Assembly: GCF_010993985.1 (NCBI RefSeq)
Contig: NZ_WINH01000007.1
Coordinates: 101,658-165,657, forward strand
DNA length: 64,000 nt
Direction of reading: 5' to 3'
From: Paraferrimonas sp. SM1919
GTDB taxonomy: Bacteria > Pseudomonadota > Gammaproteobacteria > Enterobacterales > Shewanellaceae
Below are positions 63,149-64,000 of the stretch, piece by piece. The notes under the pieces were generated by a model. The model searched no databases. It saw only the letters and a list, made by a program, of their open reading frames with translations, and was not told where the DNA came from. Made by a program: the position numbers and the translations under genes. Position 1 is the first letter of the stretch. Every line of letters begins with the position of its first letter.

Positions 63149-63586
63149 ATGAGAGAACTGTACGATAAATTCATATCTTTAGATGCCGAAGCGAAGAAGA
63201 AGGCTCACATTAAGGCTTGCGGTTACTCTCTGGCTGCATGGGATTCATTTGTCCAGAAAGGTAAGGGTTTGTCCTATCGTGACTCCGTAGTCCTAATGAA
63301 ACACCACATAGATCAGTCTTTGCCTAGTGGCGCACTACAAGCAGTTATTGATGGAGAGGCAAAGAAAGAAATATCGGAGAAGTATCTTGAGCCTATTGCC
63401 GCGTTACAAGATATGGACTGGGAGCCGCCAGAGCATATTGAATATGCGTTTTACTCTATATACAACCTATACAGAAAGTACTGCGAAGCCTCAGACATTG
63501 ATGATTGGCTAATTATAAATCAATGCTTATCATCAGAAACAAACGAAGAAAAATGGAATGCAATTTTTAAAAGTATACTTAGCTAA
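63149..63586 (+). CDS. Cassette-encoded hypothetical protein
   Basis: A 145-residue soluble, acidic, largely helical protein without signal peptide or membrane segment. No family is recognised. It begins five bases after an attC core and ends five bases before the next, the tight packing expected of an integron cassette. The only ribosome-site-like sequence (GAGG) lies in the attC itself. Confidence 0.72.
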   Translation: MRELYDKFISLDAEAKKKAHIKACGYSLAAWDSFVQKGKGLSYRDSVVLMKHHIDQSLPSGALQAVIDGEAKKEISEKYLEPIAALQDMDWEPPEHIEYAFYSIYNLYRKYCEASDIDDWLIINQCLSSETNEEKWNAIFKSILS

Positions 63587-63588
63587 AA

Positions 63589-63668
63589 ATTTAACAAGGC
63601 CAGGCACAATCGCCCCTTCGGGGCTGGACCTCCGCACTGCGTGCTCCGGCCTGTGCTGGCGGCGTTAC
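63589..63668 (+). repeat. attC recombination site 6
   Basis: TTAACAAGGCCAGGCACA ... TGTGCTGGCGGCGTTACC pair closely, with an inner CGCCCC/GGGGC hairpin. This is the clearest attC of the window. Confidence 0.9.
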
Positions 63669-63791
63669 CATCTCAATTTCTAGCTCACTTTTGTCCAGAA
63701 ACGTTTTAGGTGACGTCATCATTGATAACGCCCTGATACTCAAAATTCCACCCTCATTTTGTCCTAAATTCGATTGAAATGATTAGTAGTG

Positions 63792-63845
63792 CTGACCATG
63801 GATGGTCAGTAAGGCCTGTTTGAGCCATGGATGGCGAATTAGGCC
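63792..63845 (+). ncRNA. Pair of ATGGAT-hexaloop hairpins, copy B
   Basis: CTGACC-ATGGAT-GGTCAG (63792-63809), AAGGCCTG, then GCC-ATGGAT-GGC (63824-63835) enclosed by GGCCT/AGGCC. A 22-base stretch is identical to the reverse strand at 59202-59223. The remaining bases from 63846 to the right edge hold no gene I can support. Confidence 0.5.
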
Positions 63846-64000
63846 GCCTGCGTAATCATGATTGAGAATTTAGAATAGACAAAATGCGGTGTGCTGCGGG
63901 GGAGTCCAGAGGGGGGCGCAGCCTGTATAGACCGGAGAGTTGGGTTACAACTTGTTCGGACACATAGGTAACACATTCTATTATGAATGGCATGTATATA

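Noticed and set aside
63940..64000. Possible start of a new gene or insertion sequence at the right edge (GTTCGGACACATAGGTAACA and a following ATG)
   Set aside because: The frame is cut after six codons and no terminal repeat partner is visible, so it cannot be supported.

Overview
The window looks like chromosome of a marine gammaproteobacterium of the Alteromonadales, close to Shewanella or Ferrimonas. This is an inference from gene order: tig-clpP-clpX-lon-hupB-ppiD, a Pro/Arg/His tRNA operon beside folD, yggS-proC-yggT-yggU-DUF4426-rdgB-hemW divergent from pilT-pilU, and recN-nadK divergent from grpE. No 16S gene is present to confirm it.

Layout. 1-3.6 kb: a TonB receptor cut by the left edge, a RecX-like protein, a small lipoprotein and a cationic repeat protein. 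3.7-12.1 kb: the proteostasis block ppiD, hupB, lon, clpX, clpP, tig. 12.4-12.7 kb: three tRNAs. 13-23.9 kb: folD, yjbQ, pepD, a stand-alone mnmD, an MMPL exporter, a DUF885 protein, hemW, rdgB. 23.9-28.2 kb: yggU/T, proC, yggS, pilT, pilU. 28.4-36.4 kb: an accessory locus with a MocR regulator carrying an extra C-terminal domain, a nitrilase, a TonB receptor, a TPR-sulfotransferase and an MFS transporter.

36.5-44.5 kb holds the most unusual metabolic locus. A TonB receptor behind a Fur-like box is followed by a four-gene minus-strand operon: a homologue of plant red chlorophyll catabolite reductase (RCCR), a double-rubredoxin/rubredoxin reductase fusion, a duplicated lipocalin-like protein and a flavin reductase. 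Divergent from it is a Rieske oxygenase. In plants, RCCR works directly after the Rieske enzyme pheophorbide a oxygenase, so the locus may take up and open chlorophyll-type or other tetrapyrroles. The substrate is inferred. The shared divergent promoter region carries a 29-bp palindrome and a third matching site.

44.5-53.3 kb: two divergent polysaccharide lyases (PL8-like and heparinase II/III), a membrane-anchored glutamate synthase-like protein, an MBL-fold hydrolase and a zinc-ribbon membrane protein. 53.5-58.9 kb: ruvX, yqgE, yciH, bamE, recN, nadK, grpE.

58.9-64 kb is an array of integron gene cassettes with no integrase in view. It has at least six attC-like sites, a ~290-bp non-coding cassette present twice, three cassettes of unknown function and one subclass B1 metallo-beta-lactamase whose C-terminus is read through its own attC. 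One attC is split by an IS110-family element; joining the flanks restores it. The intergenic DNA around the array and at 53.4 kb carries hairpins with a conserved A(T/G)GGAT hexaloop whose stems vary in a compensatory way, resembling CsrA-binding hairpins.
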